Below are positions 36,935 to 48,784 of a stretch of 64,000 nt of DNA, in pieces. A program made the translations under genes and the position numbers. The notes under the pieces were generated by a model. It saw only the letters and a program-made list of their open reading frames with translations. It made no database searches and was not told the origin of the DNA. The stretch is from Tetrahymena elliotti 4EA (lineage: Eukaryota; Ciliophora; Oligohymenophorea; Hymenostomatida; Tetrahymenidae), in contig JH720299.1 in assembly GCA_000231825.2 (NCBI GenBank), positions 499,920-563,919 of the forward strand. The letters are read 5' to 3'. Every line of letters starts with the position of its first letter. Within the stretch, counting starts at the first letter, position 1.

Positions 36935-39462
36935 ATGAAAGTGAATTAAGGTTAATATGATAAATCATACAATGAATCCATTTAAGATTCAACTAAATAA
37001 CAGTTTTGGTAAAAAGCAGCTGAAAATCTACATTGGTATAAAAAACCTAGCAAAATATTAGATATGAGTTAACCACCATTTTACAGATGGTATTCTGATG
37101 GTGAAACAAACATTTGTTATAATGCTATAGATAGACACTAAGCGGTTCATGGAAATAAGCCTGCTTTGATTTGGGAAAGCCCTTCTTTAAAATCTTCAGT
37201 TTAGAGTGAGACATACACTTATAAGTAACTATATGAAAATGTAGCTAAATTAGCATGGGTACTCAAGTAATTTGGAGTAAAAAAAGGAGACAGAGTTATC
37301 ATCTATTTACCAAATGTACCTGAAGCAGTTTTTTCTATGTTAGCATGTGCTAGAATTGGAGCTATTCATGTGGTGGTCTATGGAGGATATCCTGCAAAAG
37401 AGTTAGCAGGAAGAATAGTAGAATGTTAACCAAAAATGATCATTACTGCATCAGCAGGTATTGAAAGAGGAGATAAGATCATTTATTACAAAGGTAAAAT
37501 AATAAAATTGACATTTTTATGTATGTGCCTTCCCACAATTTTTAAATATTTATAAAAATGGATAAATTAATTAAAGGTTAAAGAGAAATAAATCTTAATA
37601 AATGAATAAATTTATAAATTAATAATTATTATTCAAAAATTGATATAAATTTATTATGTAAGTAATAATTGCGAAATTTAAATCTTTTCAGTTGATTTCT
37701 GAATAAGATGGTTAATTTTTAAGATTTAATTTGAAATGATTAAAATAATGAATAACAATAAAATTATTAAATTTTAATGATGAATTAAAATTAAAATTGA
37801 ATTATTTGAAAATGTAAAATAGGTATTGTAGATGCTGCACTAGAAATGAGTGGATAACACAACCTTATCAGCTTGATAGTTTAGAGAGATATCCATATGA
37901 CATCAAATTTTGTCTTAAAAAGGGATTATGATTATTATACTGCATTAAAAATAGCATAAATGGAAACAGAATGTGAACATATGAATTCCAATGATCCATT
38001 ATATCTCTTGTTTTCTTCTGGAGAAAATCACCCTAAAGGTATTGTACATGATCATGCTGGTACAGCTGTTTATTGTGATTGGCAAATGAAATACATTCTT
38101 GATATAGGATCTAATGATACTCTTTTTTCAGCAACAGATGTAGGCTGGATAGTAGGACATATTTTTATGATTTATGGAGCATTCATTAAAGGAGCTACAA
38201 CTATCCTCTATGAAGGTAGGTCTACAGGAACACCTGATAATGTTTAGTAAGATTAAAAATATTTTTTAACTTATTTTAAATAAATTAATAAATTTTAAAA
38301 AGATTTTGGAGGATCATTGATAAATATAATGTGAAGTGCTTATTTACAAATCCAACCAGTATCAGAGAAATTAGAAAAGAGGATCCAAATGGGTTAAATA
38401 CAAAGAAGTTCAAATTAACTTCCCTTTAAAGTATTCATACAACAGGAGAACATACAGATTAAGAAACCTAAGAATATCTCAAGAAGCATATCAATAAAAA
38501 TCTATTTATAAATAATATTTATATGCAGTAGGAAATAGGAGGAGCAATATCAGCAAATTATCCCTCTAATTTTTAGTCATTTTAAGATAAACCAGGAAGT
38601 GTAACTAAACCCTGTCCTAGTTTTGAAGTGCATATTTTAGACAATCAAAATAAAAAAATAGAGGAAGCTAACAAGCTTGGTAAAGTTTGTTTGAAGACAC
38701 CTCTTCCACCTCCATTTATGCTTAGTCTCTTTAATAATGATGAGATTTTCATGAAAAAATATCTTGGAGATTCTCCTGGTTACTATACAACTGGTGATGC
38801 TGGTTTCTTTGATGAAGACGGATACCTTTGGGTTGTTGGACGTATTGATGATATTATTAAAACAGGAGGCAAAAAGCTATCTATGTCTTCAGTTGAATAA
38901 GTACTACAATCTGCTCCTGAGATAGTAAATGCTGCAGTTGTATCTAAATATGATGAGACTCTTGGTGAAGTTCCTATAGCTTTTGTTGTTATTGAGAAAG
39001 GGAAATTAATAAAAAATAAATAACAATTCTTAAACTAATTAGTAGATTTAGTTGATGTAGAAATAGGTAAATAAATATAAATAATATCTTTATTATTAAT
39101 ATTGATTTTTAATTATAATATAAATAGGAAGCTATGCTAATTTTAAGCAGGCTATAATCGTGCCAAGATTACCATAAACTAGAAATGGAGAAATACTTAG
39201 AAGCTTATTGAAAAAAATAATAAATGAAGAAAGTTACAAAATACCCCCTAGTATTGAAGATGAAAGTGTAGTAGAAGAAATTATAAATGCTATTTAGGAG
39301 AATGAAAAAAAGATTTAAAAAGTAATGTCCCCAATAAATACTAAAATAAAAAACTTTTCCCAAGATATCGATTAAATAGAATCTCCATCCTACAAGAGGC
39401 GTTATAGTAAAAAAGACAGCGAAAACTCATTTAAAGGTTTAACTCTAAAATTAATGAAATGA
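36935..39462 (+). CDS. Acetyl/propionyl-CoA synthetase-like protein (ACSS family), 693 aa, altered active site
   Basis: Exons 36935-37493, 37823-38246, 38303-39066 and 39128-39462 join in phases 1, 2 and 1 and total 694 codons including TGA. The fold is clearly the AMP-forming acyl-CoA synthetase family, closest in wording to ACSS3-type: [90 protein letters not shown]. Three catalytic motifs are degraded. The ATP-binding loop reads SSGENHPKG (residues 251-259) instead of the usual TSG-S/T-TGxPKG. The WQTE-type motif reads YMQQE. The C-terminal PKTRSGK lysine, which drives adenylation, is glutamate in PQTRNGE (E604). TGD and GRxDD are kept. A ~70-residue tail follows the synthetase end. Adenylation is therefore doubtful: a pseudoenzyme or changed chemistry is inferred. 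Confidence 0.9.
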
Positions 39463-39717
39463 AAATATTTTAAAATATTTCTTTTTTGTTAAAAAATTGT
39501 TTTTATTCATTTATTTGTATTAAATTTATTTATTAAAAAACTTCATCAATCATCTGCAACCATTTTTTTGTTTAAATCAAAAGGATTTTTCTTTTTTGAT
39601 TGTTTTAACTTCTTTTCAAATAAATATTAAATTTATTTTTTGTAATTTTTGGAATAACTTATTAAATTTTCAAACTTTTATATAATAATTATTTTTCGAA
39701 TTTCTTAAAAATGCCAA

Positions 39718-39731
39718 AAGAAAAAAAAAAA
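39718..39731 (-). terminator. Pol III terminator of tRNA-Gly
   Basis: A run of A on the plus strand directly after the tRNA 3' end reads as a long T-run on the transcribed strand, the standard RNA polymerase III stop. Confidence 0.7.
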
Positions 39732-39802
39732 TGCACCGACCGGGAATCGAACCCGGGTCAAAGCGATGGCAACGCTCTATTCTACCACTAAACCATCGGT
39801 GC
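39732..39802 (-). tRNA. tRNA-Gly, anticodon GCC
   Basis: A 71-nt cloverleaf on the minus strand. The acceptor stem GCACCGA pairs with TCGGTGC, followed by discriminator A. The D-arm contains GGTTTAGTGGTAGA, the B-box is GGGTTCGATTCCC, and the anticodon stem GAGCG/CGCTT holds the loop TTGCCAT with anticodon GCC. No intron and no encoded CCA. It lies between the synthetase-like gene and the septin gene. Confidence 0.97.
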
Positions 39803-39989
39803 TTTCGGTGATGTTCTTGAATGAAATTTTGTTATTTTGTAAATGATTATCAAGTTTAAGAATGAAATTTTATGGACTAACATGAATGAATATAAATATG
39901 AGAAATAATTTTTGAAAACATTGGATATATATATAAATTAAGATTAATAAATACTAAATAAATTAATTATTTGATTTAAAAGTTTATCA

Positions 39990-41893
39990 TCATTTGCGAA
40001 AACGAGAGGCTATGAATCCGGCAGCGACTGCCAGAATACCAAATAAAACACCTTTTTCTATTTTTTCTTATTTTTCTTCTTTAATTTTTTACTTGTTATC
40101 TTTTTATTTGAAATAACTTTTTTGATAAACATCAGAGAGTCTTCTTAGAATTGTGCTAAAATAGCCTATCAAGGAAGTATAAAGAAGCATGAAATCTGAA
40201 TGCTCAGGATTTTTTATGTCACAAATTCCCCATTTGTATTCCCTATTTAAATTAGGAATTTTTATGATAATCTTTTTTATGATAAATGAATACCTTCCAT
40301 AGAATACTTGATTTTCAGATTTTTTTATTTATTTAACTGAAGAGATAATCAAAAATGGAGGAACAGAACCAAAAGGGCTTTTCTCAAATTTACTCAATTT
40401 TTCAGGTTAACCTTTAAATACCTAAATAAATTAGTTTATTAATAATAGGTCTAAAATAGTGGTTCTTAATTTATTTATACCTCTTAAGGATCTAAAAAAC
40501 ATATTTTATTTTCTTTAGCATCTTTTCTCAACTATTATTTATATTACTTTACTTCCTCTGGAGTATATGAATCACCTCTAGCTAAAATAGGAATTATAGC
40601 CATATATTCTTACAATTTCTTTAAATTTTCTAAATCTAATTTACTAATTCTTGGTCCAGTCAAAAAGTATAAACATCCATGAACCTTATTAAGTTTAATA
40701 AAATTAATTCATAATAAATAATTAATAAAATCATCAAATAATAAATAAGTTTACACTTTAGTAAAATCTTACTCATTAAATTTTGATAAATAATTTATTA
40801 AAAATGTTTGAAAATAGGTTAAAAATCTAAAATTTTACTCTTTCATCATGGATTTCTTACTATTTATTTTTTTCTTGTTCTTTATTAGCTTTTTTGTTGC
40901 TTTCAAACTTTAAATGCAAAAAGTTAAAACATTTATGTAAAAAGTAAGAAAGTTTACTTTTTATGTAATGTAATTTATTATATTTTGCTGCCAACTATTA
41001 ATATCTAAATCAGCATCATATCCTGGAGTATCAATCATATTGAGATTCAAAGTAATTCCATTTTCTTTTCTAACTGCTTTCTTCTCTATAATATCTGTTG
41101 TTGTTGGTCGTATTTCGCTGGTTAATTTCTCAAATTTCTATTTTATTATTTATGCTAACACAAATCAGATTGAAAGAAATAACTTACTTCATTCAAAAAA
41201 GCTTCTATAAATGTCGATTTACCTATGCCAGTCTTGCCAATTATAATTAGATTTAGGTTTATCTTTATAAATAAAGAAATTAGTTAGTGAATAAGAATAA
41301 CAAATCTGATATTAGTTGAAATTCGTTATTTATATAATTTATAAGCTTAACTAAACATAACTTAACTAATTTACTGTATTTTTTGTTATTTCTTTCTCTT
41401 TCATTCTTAAATGAGCTTGCCATTCAGATGAATAAATATATTTTGATGATTCAGCATTTAAATTTTTGTTAACATTCTCATTATTTTTATCTACTAAATT
41501 CATTTTTCTAATATCCCTATCATCTTTATTTGCTGCTTTTATCTTCTCCTCAATGCTTTGTTCAGATGATGATTCATCTTTAGGTGAGCTACCTACAACA
41601 TACTCTGAAATAAGAGAAGGTTCTTCTTTTCTCATCTCATATTATTGCAACATTCTATTTCTTTGTTTATCCTCGCTTTCAGGAGATTTTGTCTCCTCTA
41701 TTTCTTCTTCGTTTTCAATTTAAGCATTTATCATGTTAGTTTGTGGAATATCACTTTAAATTCTATCAATACTAGTCTTTTCTAAATTTCCATTATTATT
41801 CCAATCATAGAAACTATCATCATTCGCATTGTTATTTTCTGCTTCACTACCTTGATCTATATTTATTATATTTTAAAGTTACTTCTTTTGCAT
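39990..41893 (-). CDS. Septin with C-terminal membrane tail, 492 aa, six exons
   Basis: Septins are GTP-binding proteins that form filaments at membranes. Exons (minus): 41893-41375, 41262-41188, 41137-40958, 40907-40839, 40684-40481, 40421-39990. All joins are phase 0 and total 493 codons. Residues 1-173 are acidic and low-complexity. G1 is GKTGIGKST (182-190), G3 is DTPG (234-237) followed by the septin-like SWQQNIINYI, and the G4 position reads ARGD (316-319) instead of AKAD/NKxD. The septin unique element is recognisable as YKWGICDIKNPEHSDF (from about 412). A basic Lys/Glu coiled stretch precedes the final hydrophobic helix LFGILAVAAGFIA and a basic end SRFRK, which looks like a tail anchor. 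Tetrahymena septins are reported at mitochondria, which would fit this tail. ATG 41893 is the first in frame; an upstream coding exon is possible. Confidence 0.93.
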
Positions 41894-41895
41894 AT

Positions 41896-42114
41896 TCAAA
41901 TAAACTTTTTATAGTCATTCTGTTTAAGCTTAAAAGATTACCAAAGCTTTTTGAAATTTTTGTAGCTTGCTATTAAACATCTGATTTCTTCTTTCCTGTT
42001 AACAGAAATATATTTTATCTTAAATGACTAAAATAATAGCTTAGCTATTTTACTAAAACCTCCATAGCTATTCATATCGCTGTTGTTTTCCTAAATATTC
42101 TTATTGCCTTTCAT
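41896..42114 (-). other. 72-aa open frame just upstream of septin, possible 5' exon or uORF
   Basis: A frame from ATG 42114 (MKGNKNIQENNSDMNSYGGF) to TGA 41896-41898 ends two bases before the septin ATG, in a different frame. Codon usage looks more coding-like than the surrounding intergenic DNA. One GT/AG pair (donor after the ISISV region, acceptor ending AAAAG) would splice it in phase onto the septin, giving a longer N-terminus. I cannot decide between a spliced 5' exon, an upstream regulatory ORF and chance. Confidence 0.3.
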
Positions 42115-42899
42115 CTTTATTATTTAGTTATACTCTTTAAAAATCTGAAATTTAACTCTAAAAAAAATTCAATAGAATAATAATTAATTTTGCTGACTAT
42201 CTTTAAAAAAATTATAGAGATTTCTAATCGTATTAAAATTACAATCTATTTCTTCGTTAATAGAGCAAAAAATCGTCAGAAATCTTGAATGAACTTATAA
42301 TTACCTAGAATCAATATCAAAATTTTAAAAATTGTCAAAAAATTAAATTGCATTTTCATATTTTTAAAAATATTATTAAAAATATTTTTTTACTTTAATT
42401 TTTTTAACACCTTATTTAAAGTTGAAAAAGTAAATAAAAAGATATAATTAATTACTGTTTTTATTAAAATAAAGGAATATAAAACTAATAATTTGTGCTA
42501 ATTTTAATTCTACTATAAAATATTTCTTTTTTTAAATGATAAAAAATAAATCAAGTAAAATAATTCTAAATTTATATAGATCAATACAAATATAATAAAC
42601 AAGTTTCTAAATTAAGACATATTTTTTTCAAATATTAACTTTATAATCAATCAATTTTAAGTTCGTTTTTATTTTTCAAATAATTTTAATTAATTATCAA
42701 CTTTGATAATCAGTAAAGAGACAAAGATAATTTAACTAATCTTTTTGTTTTTATTAACTTTGATCTTATTTCTTATGCATTCATGTTCATACTATTAAAC
42801 CTTGTAAAAAATTATAACTATAGATATTTAATAAAAGAATAGCACCTATTAGTTAGTGAATAAGCTATACAAATATCAAGTAAACTAATGCAAATTCGT
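42115..42899. other. Intergenic, AT-rich, no gene seen
   Basis: Close to 800 bp of extremely AT-rich sequence between the septin 5' side and the decayed LRR array. No coding frame, RNA gene or notable repeat. Confidence 0.6.
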
Positions 42900-44720
42900 A
42901 ACTCTCAGGAATTAAAAAGTTTTCCTTTCTTTCTTTACATTTTTAATATAGAAGCACTATTTTTACCTTAGATCAAGAGTCAAAGTTTAGAGATGAGAGG
43001 ATTTTGCTAACTCATACTAATCCTTATTAGCCGATTAAACTAATGTTATTTTGCCTATTAAAAAATTATTAAAATAAAGAATGAATAAAGAAAAGAAATA
43101 TTTAAAAGAATGAGAAAAGCATAAAAATTTGAATAAAATCCATAACAGTAATAAATACTAATGAATGAGCCAAAAAAAATCAAGCAAGCCAACTCAAATT
43201 AGCCAGTCACTTAAATTCTTTATTTATTTGTCCAGAGAAATTTGTTTAATTGATAGAAAAAAATAATTTTTACCTTATAAAAAGAGTTAAAGTTTAAAAA
43301 TTAGAGTATTTGCTAACTGAGATCCTAATCTTTAAGCTCCCGTTTCACCAATACTATTGTTACTTTCGAATAATAAAAAAGCTTAAAAATTAGAATTAAA
43401 TCTTAAAATGACAAATAAAAATTAAAGAATATCAAGTAAACCAATCAAATTAGTCAGTTAGCTAATTATAAATTAAAGTATTTATTTATTAATTCAAAAA
43501 TGCAGAATTAATATTAAAACACTATTTTTACAATAGGTCAAGAGTCAGAATTTAGAGGCGAGAGCAATTTGCTAAACCAGATCCTAATTTTTAAACCTCT
43601 GATCCACCAATATTATTTTGCCTATTAAAAATTTATAAAAGTAATTAGGGAATAAATAAATGTTTAATAAAATGATTCAGAAAAAAATAAAAATTTGAAT
43701 TAAATCTGAAAACAAGAAACAACAATTAACAAACGAGTGAAATAAATTTCAAGTAAGCTAACCCAAATTATCATGCTATTCATAAAATTATAAGTCTTTA
43801 TTTATTCATTCATTAAAAATGCATAATTGGCATAGAAGCCTAGTTTTTACCTTAGCTATAGATTTAAATTTTAAAGATTAGGGCATTTTGCTAACTCAGT
43901 CCCAATACTTAGAAGCCAACTTCACCAATATTATCATAACTATTAAAAAATTAAGAAAATTAATGTGGAATCAACAAATATTTCAAAATATGAAAAATTT
44001 GAATCAAATCTGAAATCTAAAAATAAAAATTAATGTGTCAGTCAAACAAATATCAAGCAGGTCAACCAACTCAAAATACTGAGTCATCAGTGGCTCGTAA
44101 ATGAAAAAATTTAATAGACATTCAAAAATGCATTATTAATATGGAAGCATTGTTTACCAAAAGTTAAAAGTGAAAATTTAGAGATTAGAGCATTTTGCTA
44201 AGCCAGATCCTAATTCTTTTGTGCCTATTTAACCATTCTCACTCTTAGAAAATTATAAAAATAAATAAAAAATTAACATAATGTCAAAAAATTAAAATTA
44301 GATTTTGATGATAAAAAAAGTGAATAAAGGAGCCAAACAAATATCAAGCAAACTGGACAACCCAAATTAAGTCAGTCAGTCATTTACTCATAAATTAAAA
44401 TCTTTATGTTAAATTCAAAAATTCGCAAAAAATATAGTTTTACATTAGGATAAGAGTCAAATTTTAGAGATTAGAGCATTTTGCTCTACAAGATCCTACT
44501 TTTTCTGCATGTACATCACCAAAACTCTAGTAACTTTTAAAAAATAAATCCAAATAAAGAAATATTTAAAAGAATAAGAAAAATTCAATTAAATCTGAAG
44601 ACAAGAAGAGAAAAATTATTATTACCTAAGGGTCAAGAGTTAAATTTTGAGATTTGACAATTTTAAAGAAAAATTAATAATTTTACCTGAGGTCAATGAG
44701 TATATTTTTGTATTGGTTCA
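42900..44720 (-). pseudogene. Decayed LRR exon array
   Basis: At least six modules spaced about 280-310 bp apart on the minus strand have the same LRR-exon consensus as the gene at 31904-33635, each bounded by AG and GTAA sites. Exons near 44450-44540 (VGSCRAKCSNLQNLTLIL), 44155-44250 (LGSGLAKCSNLQIFTF) and 43535-43620 (LGSGLANCSRLQILTL) are still open. Those near 43855-43945, 43275-43365 and 42965-43060 have small insertions or deletions that break the frame between the LGSGLA and KCSNLQ halves. Fragments near 44625-44720 are only partial. There is no convincing start or end exon. The array is therefore a dying copy of the one-repeat-per-exon family rather than an expressed gene. Confidence 0.75.
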
Positions 44721-45572
44721 AATTAGAAGAGTGTAACTTTAAATAGTAAATAATAAAAATATTTTTCTATATCCTTAATAATTGAAGTACTTCAGAAAGA
44801 TTTGTCAAATTTTTTGTATCCTTTGTCAACATTTATTTATTATTTCCTATTTATTTGAGATAAACTATGTATTAATTTAATTAATTTGTAAATAATTAAC
44901 ATTAAAAATTAGATTGACTTATTTAAGCTAAATTTTACAAATATTAAAATAAAATTGATAATCAGATAATAATTTCTAATAAAATTTTTTTTGATTTATA
45001 AGTAAGATATGTTCAAATTCAATAAAATCTAAAATATTTAATTTTTGAATATCATTTTGATTGCAGTTTTTTCTTATTAATGAAGAAAATGTTTGTTTTA
45101 TAAACCCAAAAACCTTATCGCTTTTATAAGGGCAATTAATATTTTGATTTATTTGCTTTATTATTTTTAAATTATTAATTTTTAATAAAAAAAATAACCT
45201 GAAAAATAATGATAATATGGTAAAATATTTATTTTTATGTTTTTATAAACTAATAATGATGATATTTTAGAGTAGTGAATGATCAAATTTTTGCATCACA
45301 TATTTATTGATGCCAAAAATAAGGCAATCAATAGTAATAATAATAGTAAGATATTAAATATTAACAAATTAGAAAAGAATTTATTTATTTGTATAAGAAA
45401 ATCAATAAAGTGGAAATAAATTTTGATATTTAATAAATCATATTGAAATCAAAAAGTAAACAAAGTAAGATCTATAATAAATTTTTTTTAATAAATTGCG
45501 CATTCAAAGTAAAAGCAAATTCATTAAAAATAATTTATTCATCTAATAAGGTAGAAAAAGGTTAAACTAAAA
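44721..45572. other. Intergenic, AT-rich, no gene seen
   Basis: About 850 bp of AT-rich sequence preceding the plus-strand gene at 45573, expected to contain its promoter. No coding frame or RNA gene supported. Confidence 0.6.
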
Positions 45573-48500
45573 ATGGGAAATACACTTTGTTGTAGTGAGA
45601 GAAATGAAATTAATTAATAAAAAGAATAAAATTTTTCATTAGATGATGCTAAAAGAAGAAAGATAATTGCTGCTAATTCTCATTATAGCAACTAAAACAA
45701 CATGCAAGATGATGTAATAATTTTTGACATCTTTTAACTTTATGATTTCTATTTTTGGGCAAAGTTTTTTTATTGGCAATGAGAATAAAAAATTGATTGA
45801 CTTATTATCAAAAATTAATGAAATTATTTATGAATATTTAACAGGATGGAAGACTAAGCACATTGAACCCAACTCCTACTCTTGATAGTTTTTCTCCAAC
45901 CCCTAATAGATAAGAAAACGCCAACAGAACAAACAATCAAGAAACAACAGATCAAGGAATATCAGATTTCAAGTTAGAAAGTCTTCCAACAGAGCAAGCA
46001 GACATCCTATTAGATTGCAAGGTATAACATTTTAAGATCTTAAAGGATTTAAGATTTAATTTATCATTTGTTTTTTAAAAATTTCGGCTGATAATTAGCA
46101 AGCGTCAGAAAATAGATTAGAGATACTTCATATTGATTTGAGCAAACTAAAAAATGATGACACTCCAATTCATAAAAATCATCAACAAATAAATTAGAAT
46201 AACACTTAAGCATTAAATGTACAAAAATATAAATTATTATTTACATCTAATTTTCAATTACTTACTTGCATCTAAAGGCAATCAGTAATCTATCACAAAT
46301 TTTACTTTCAGAAATATCAATTACAAATAAATACTAAATGAAACAACAAGTGAAATTTTGTGAATGATCTTGTTTGTATGGAATTTAATTAAAGAATAAA
46401 AAACTTATCAATCAAAACTCTTAATTTGCTTGCCTATTATAGAATATCCTATTGTATCAAAAAAAACCCAATCAATTAATTAAACAAAAAAAACTAAAAA
46501 CGCCTAATCTTTTTTTGGAATTAATATCCTAAATTTTGTTTCAATTTTTTAATTTCTTTTCTTTATTTATTCTATTTGATATAAGATTCAATTAGGTACT
46601 TATATCTCATCATCACCCAAAACCAATCATTCTTCCTGAAAACCAAACAAAATTTTTTTAATTAAATAATATATTCATCATAAATAAGCAAAACAAATTT
46701 CAATATCTAAATCATCTAAAAAATATTTATCAAAAAAATTTGCTATTTTTAAGATTTGGTTTAAATAAATTTTTTTCAGATTAGGATAATGAATTAATTT
46801 TGGTATATTTTCACAAACAGCGATAATAATAAAATAATTGAATTTTTAAGATTTAATTTTTTTTTTTTTTTTCATTTTTTGAGAAAAAGCAAATTGTATT
46901 TTATTAAAAACATTTCAAATATTTAATAAGATTTTGTTGGTTTATTAATATTAATTTATTATTAAAAGAGAGCAAGTAGTAGATTAGATGACCCAAATTA
47001 TGTGGAAGGTAGTCCAAATGCTATTTTATCTTACTTTTAAGATAATAGAAGACTTTTAATTTAAAGAGATTAGGATGAATTTTAGTTTAACAACTAAGAA
47101 TATGTTTTACTAGGTTCATATAAAAGATAAAATTATGAAGTGAATTAATATTACAGTTTATAAACAAATAGTGTTATAGTATAAAAGATATTTAAGTAAA
47201 TTAATGATTTGCATAATGAAGTAGATTCAAGTAAGAGTTTTAAATGCTGCAAGAATTTAAAAGTTTTCATTTCAAATCTTTTAAGCGCGAGTGAAAAAGA
47301 TCTCACTATTTTTTATGAAATGGGTAACTTCAGATTAAAAGACTTAATTACTTAACACTTATTAACTGAAGTATAAATTTTGAAAATTACTTTGAATTTA
47401 GTTTAGTTTGTTCTTTTATCACATAGTAACTAAGTATGTTTAAGAGAAATAGAATAAGATTAAATAAGTTTATCTCTTAGCAGTAGTCAATCAGCATCTG
47501 GTGCTTACTTACATAGATATTTTGTTTAGCTTAATAATTTCATAGATCCTCAAGATAAATTCAACTTTTCTTGGTAAAAGTAAATTCAAAAAATCAGTGA
47601 CATCTTTGTCGAGTATAGCTAGAATAATAAATTTACATAATCAAACAAATTAATTTAATTCTTAAAAATGGTGAATGAGCAAACAAATATGTTAGATTTC
47701 TTGAACAATTTAAGATAGAATTATGAAGATTTAATGAGAGACACTCTAGTAGATATTTCTGAAAGCTAAATAGATACTTTAAATACTTATTATTTAACAT
47801 AATAAAATTTAGAAACAAATATATAATTCTACTTTAATCTTTTTGAAAATGGAACTACTTACTTGAACAATGAATAGCTTTCAGAAGTTGTAAACAAACT
47901 CAATAGCTATATCTATGAAAATTTATAAGATAAATCAAAATATGAATAGGTGAATCATTGTCTTTCATTGTTTGAATAGTAGTGTGAAGGTGAAAAATTG
48001 CATGAACTAGAAATCATTTATAGAATATATCATATTTGGTTATCTTTCCTTAGCTAGAACAGCAAATAATCTTTAAAATAACTCTATAAAGCTTTGAAAG
48101 TTAGTAAAAATTCAGATGTTATCTTGCTTTATTAATCTCTTATTTATGCTTTCTTAAGTCTTTCATACATCCAAGAAAAGGATTTAAATTAAGCTAGAAC
48201 TCTTTTTATTAACTCAAATAGAATTTATCAAGCTTATCATAAAAATACTTTCCATTTCCCTAGAAACAACTATTATTAAATCCTTATCTTTGCTTAAAGT
48301 CTAATCTTATATAAGCTAGGTTATTTCGAAACAAGCATTAAAAGGTACATTCATTTTTCTCTTTTTAGCTTTTATTAATTAATTTAATAAAAAAATTAGG
48401 TTGGAATACTTAGAAAAATATGAAAAAAAAGGAAAGCTCTTGATTGATTTAAAGTACATATGGTTTGTTAAAGGATTAAATAAAATGGAATTAGATTCAT

Positions 48501-48784
48501 ATCAAGAAGCAGAAGAGTACTTTGAAAAAACTCTCAGCAGAGTTACTAACGAAGAAACACGTATTGCAAACTCATCAGATTTTAGATCAGCTGATAGTGA
48601 TTAAGCCTTAGACAAAAATATTTTTGATATCTTGATAATGAACATTTTAGCCAACTCATTTAATAAGAGCAGTGAAAAGTTAGAATAAAATATTGACACA
48701 TACTAAAACTATAATAGTGATTATGCAAACAATAACAAAGAAGTATTTTAAACCTTAAATAAAATCTTAACTGTTATCTTGTGA
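45573..48784 (+). CDS. Hypothetical protein with N-myristoylation-type start and TPR-like end, 732 aa
   Basis: Exons 45573-45713, 45845-46021, 46099-46218, 46969-48344 and 48400-48784 join in phases 0, 0, 0 and 2 and total 733 codons including TGA. The start MGNTLCCSERNE has glycine at position 2 and paired cysteines, a typical dual myristoylation/palmitoylation site, so membrane attachment is inferred. The middle is helical and hydrophilic, with conserved-looking segments such as SASGAYLHRYFVQLNNFIDP. The C-terminal part has helix pairs resembling TPRs, for example GLNKMELDSYQEAEEYFEKT. I do not recognise the family. The third intron (46219-46968, 750 nt) is unusually long for this window and holds no gene. 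Confidence 0.82.

Noticed and set aside
41466..41723. Plus-strand reading frame rich in Ser/Phe/Leu
   Set aside because: It is antisense to the acidic N-terminal exon of the septin gene, whose exon structure is phase-consistent.
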